Source of the DNA: BRH-c25 sp964447145
GTDB taxonomy: Bacteria > Bacillota > Clostridia > Lutisporales > Lutisporaceae
NCBI GenBank assembly: GCA_964447145.1
Contig: CAYURW010000125.1
Span: 1 to 6,530 of the forward strand
Reading direction: 5' to 3'
DNA length: 6,530 bases
The position numbers and the translations under genes were made by a program. Numbering within the stretch: position 1 is the first letter of the stretch; the number at the start of each line of letters is the position of its first letter. Below the pieces are notes generated by a model. The model ran no database searches. It worked only from the letters and a program-made list of their open reading frames with translations, and was not told the DNA's origin. Positions 5,324 through 6,530 of this stretch are shown piece by piece.

Positions 5324-6032
5324 TTCCGTCCAATACGTCAAAAAGCTCACTTATGCTCAAATCGCTCAGTTCAATAAAAAATTCTCTTTCACTGATATCT
5401 TGAAGATAGTGGGCGTCGGATGAAACGATATATTTATATTTGTTCAAAAATGGATGTTTTGAATAAATAGCCTCGGTCGTGCTTTTTTTTGATATTTCGA
5501 TGGTTTTGACGTTCAGCCCGGGGGGTATAAAGCCAAGGTTTACAATAATACCGTAGCTCTGTCTGTCTACATGAGCAGGAATACATATCCCTCCAAGCCC
5601 TCTGGCCAATACAAAAACATCATTGACGGAAAGTATGGTGGATGATAAAAGAAGCCTGTCCTCCTTCCCCACTATTTCATCTGAACTGTTAAAAATCAGC
5701 TGCCTCCCAAATATTTCCTCATTATTCTTAATATCAGGCAATGAATTGTAAACTATCTCGGAAAATTTCATTGCCCCTTCTAATTTTTTGAAAAGGCATA
5801 ATATATGCACCTCTTCCTTTGTCTGGACCTCCATGCCTGGAATAACCATAAGCCCATTCTCTCTGGCAGCTTCCATAACTGCGGGAAGGTTGGCGCAGGA
5901 GTTGTGATCTGTAACTGCAATTATGTCAAGGCCTTTCAATACTGCCATATTAACAATGTTGCATGGTGTCATATCCTCATCCCCGCAAGGAGACAATGCA
6001 GAGTGTATGTGAAAATCCACCGCAAATTTCAT
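5313..6032 (-). CDS. PHP-domain metal-dependent phosphoesterase
   Basis: A 239-residue soluble protein of the PHP (polymerase and histidinol phosphatase) family, TrpH/YciV-like, which hydrolyses phosphoester bonds with bound metal ions. Likely metal ligands are visible in order: DFHIHSALSP (H8, H10), VTDHN (D42, H43), PGMEV (E68), VHIL (H76), PAHVD (H154) and SSDAH (D206, H208). The set looks complete, so it is probably active; the substrate cannot be read from sequence. I chose the ATG at 6030-6032, 1 nt after the DRTGG gene stop, because the conserved first beta-strand starts there. An in-frame GTG at 6051-6053 would add seven residues and overlap the upstream gene. The tight spacing puts it in one unit with the DRTGG gene. 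No strong ribosome binding site is visible, so coupling is likely. Confidence 0.88.
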   Translation of the reverse strand: MKFAVDFHIHSALSPCGDEDMTPCNIVNMAVLKGLDIIAVTDHNSCANLPAVMEAARENGLMVIPGMEVQTKEEVHILCLFKKLEGAMKFSEIVYNSLPDIKNNEEIFGRQLIFNSSDEIVGKEDRLLLSSTILSVNDVFVLARGLGGICIPAHVDRQSYGIIVNLGFIPPGLNVKTIEISKKSTTEAIYSKHPFLNKYKYIVSSDAHYLQDISEREFFIELSDLSISELFDVLDGKNK

Positions 6033-6033
6033 A

Positions 6034-6369
6034 TTACTCAATTCCCATTTCACAAAGCTCTTTTGCCAACCCGTATGAGCTTAAACTTGATTGAAATACG
6101 GCGATTCCTTCTTCTTCGGCTTTTCTGAGAGTTTCTTCTTCGACTTCTGTCCCTTCGGGTACTATTATACAGCTTAATTCAAGCAATACTGCTACAGCAA
6201 TAATATTTGAGTGTGTCTGAACGGTGATCCATCCATCCCCCTTCTTGCCATGGGCCATAACCCAGCTTAAAAGGTCACATATATAGACCCCCGTCAATTC
6301 CCTGTCAATCCCGGTTTCTCCTGCCAGCAACCTCATTCCGATGTTCTCAGCAGCATCTTTTACTAACAT
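6034..6369 (-). CDS. Small DRTGG-domain protein
   Basis: A 111-residue protein that is essentially one DRTGG domain. The recognisable stretch is GVYICDLLSWVMAHGKKGDG (27-46), then WITVQTHSNIIAVA (47-60), then LSCIIVPEG (65-73), and an EETLRKAEEEGI helix (78-89). DRTGG domains also occur joined to CBS domains or phosphotransacetylase-type enzymes. They are thought to bind ligands or mediate interactions, but no activity is established for stand-alone versions. No cysteine cluster or membrane segment is seen. It lies 18 nt after the Fe-S protein gene and 1 nt before the PHP gene. I recall similar single-domain proteins next to clostridial [FeFe]-hydrogenase genes, which suggests an accessory or regulatory role. 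Confidence 0.85.
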   Translation of the reverse strand: MLVKDAAENIGMRLLAGETGIDRELTGVYICDLLSWVMAHGKKGDGWITVQTHSNIIAVAVLLELSCIIVPEGTEVEEETLRKAEEEGIAVFQSSLSSYGLAKELCEMGIE

Positions 6370-6374
6370 GTTGA

Positions 6375-6382
6375 CCCCCCCC
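6375..6382 (-). promoter_or_regulatory. Eight-G ribosome binding tract before the DRTGG gene
   Basis: The minus strand has eight consecutive G residues preceded by A, ending 5 nt before the ATG at 6369. It can pair with the CCUCC of 16S rRNA only by using G-U or mismatched registers. It is the only purine-rich site before this start. The homopolymer is unusual in A/T-rich surroundings. Confidence 0.5.
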
Positions 6383-6387
6383 TGTTA

Positions 6388-6530
6388 TTAAATAATTCCG
6401 TTATTCCTAAAACCATTCATGGTCTTTACCAAACAGACGGCACCTTTGTTCTCACCCTTTACTATATCCTCCGCAAATGCCTTGCAGGTAGGCGCTCCGC
6501 ATACACCGCAATCAATCCCCGGCAAATGCT
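6388..6530 (-). CDS. C-terminal tail of an Fe-S protein with a PF04060-type four-cysteine domain (5' part outside window)
   Basis: Only the last 46 codons are inside the window. They read HLPGIDCGVCGAPTCKAF onward and end at a TAA at 6388-6390. The cysteines at visible positions 7, 10, 15 and 32 make the CxxC-x4-C...C pattern of the 4Fe-4S domain also found in RnfB and in some [FeFe]-hydrogenase-like proteins. The tail after the last cysteine is short (14 residues). Beside a hydrogenase operon and directly before a DRTGG gene, the likely whole protein is a ferredoxin / [FeFe]-hydrogenase-like, possibly sensory, protein. That part is inference, since no H-cluster motif is in view. RnfB is the main alternative, but rnfB is normally the last gene of the rnf operon, and this gene lies about 4.8 kb upstream of rnfC. 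Confidence 0.75.
   Translation of the reverse strand, partial: HLPGIDCGVCGAPTCKAFAEDIVKGENKGAVCLVKTMNGFRNNGII

Noticed and set aside
6033..6053. Longer PHP start (GTG at 6053, 7 extra residues)
   Set aside because: It would overlap the DRTGG gene and add residues before the conserved first strand; the ATG at 6032, 1 nt after the upstream stop, is the simpler choice.
1..6530. CRISPR array, insertion sequence, tRNA, rRNA or known riboswitch
   Set aside because: I saw no regular direct repeats, transposase motifs or terminal inverted repeats, tRNA-like cloverleaf, or recognisable riboswitch core. The intergenic regions are all under 300 bases and are explained by promoters, operators and terminators.

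Overview
The window looks like chromosomal DNA of an anaerobic, fermentative Firmicute, probably a clostridium. This rests on the gene families, the A/T-rich intergenic DNA, the strong AAGGAGG-type ribosome binding sites and the gene order. I cannot name the species. Every supported gene is on the minus strand, so transcription runs from high to low coordinates.

Layout in the direction of transcription: (1) 6530-5313 is the end of a gene group. It holds the C-terminal tail of an iron-sulfur protein with a CGVCGAPTC four-cysteine domain, a small DRTGG-domain protein and a PHP-family metal-dependent phosphoesterase. They are packed with 18-nt and 1-nt gaps. (2) 5312-5125 is an intergenic region with a promoter, a Rex-like operator and a second conserved motif. 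(3) 5124-1860 is a four-gene operon: an HndA/NuoE-type 2Fe-2S subunit, a lone GHKL ATPase-domain protein, an HndB-type thioredoxin-fold protein and an HndC/NuoF-type flavin and Fe-S subunit. It ends at a clear intrinsic terminator (1811-1850). (4) 1810-1603 is a second control region, with a promoter, a Rex-like operator and the same second motif. (5) 1602-1 is rnfC followed by the start of rnfD, the first genes of an Rnf ferredoxin:NAD+ oxidoreductase operon.

As a system, HndA/HndB/HndC form the NADH-oxidising part of an NADH/ferredoxin-linked (probably electron-bifurcating) [FeFe]-hydrogenase. Rnf couples electron flow between reduced ferredoxin and NAD+ to ion movement across the membrane. 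Both act on the same two electron pools. The catalytic hydrogenase gene (hydA/hndD), often found directly after hndC, is absent here: a terminator and the rnf promoter occupy that place.

The most interesting observation is in the DNA between genes. The hndA and rnfC promoters share a Rex-like inverted repeat over the -35 region (TTGTTA-N6-TAACAA type, with identical N6), an extended -10 (TGATAYAAT), and a near-identical 17-bp element in the 5' untranslated region (16 of 17 bases). This suggests the two electron-transfer complexes are co-regulated, plausibly by the NADH/NAD+ sensor Rex together with a second, unidentified factor or RNA element. The DRTGG, PHP and ATPase-domain genes resemble an uncharacterised accessory or signalling set that travels with clostridial hydrogenase genes; their roles are unknown.
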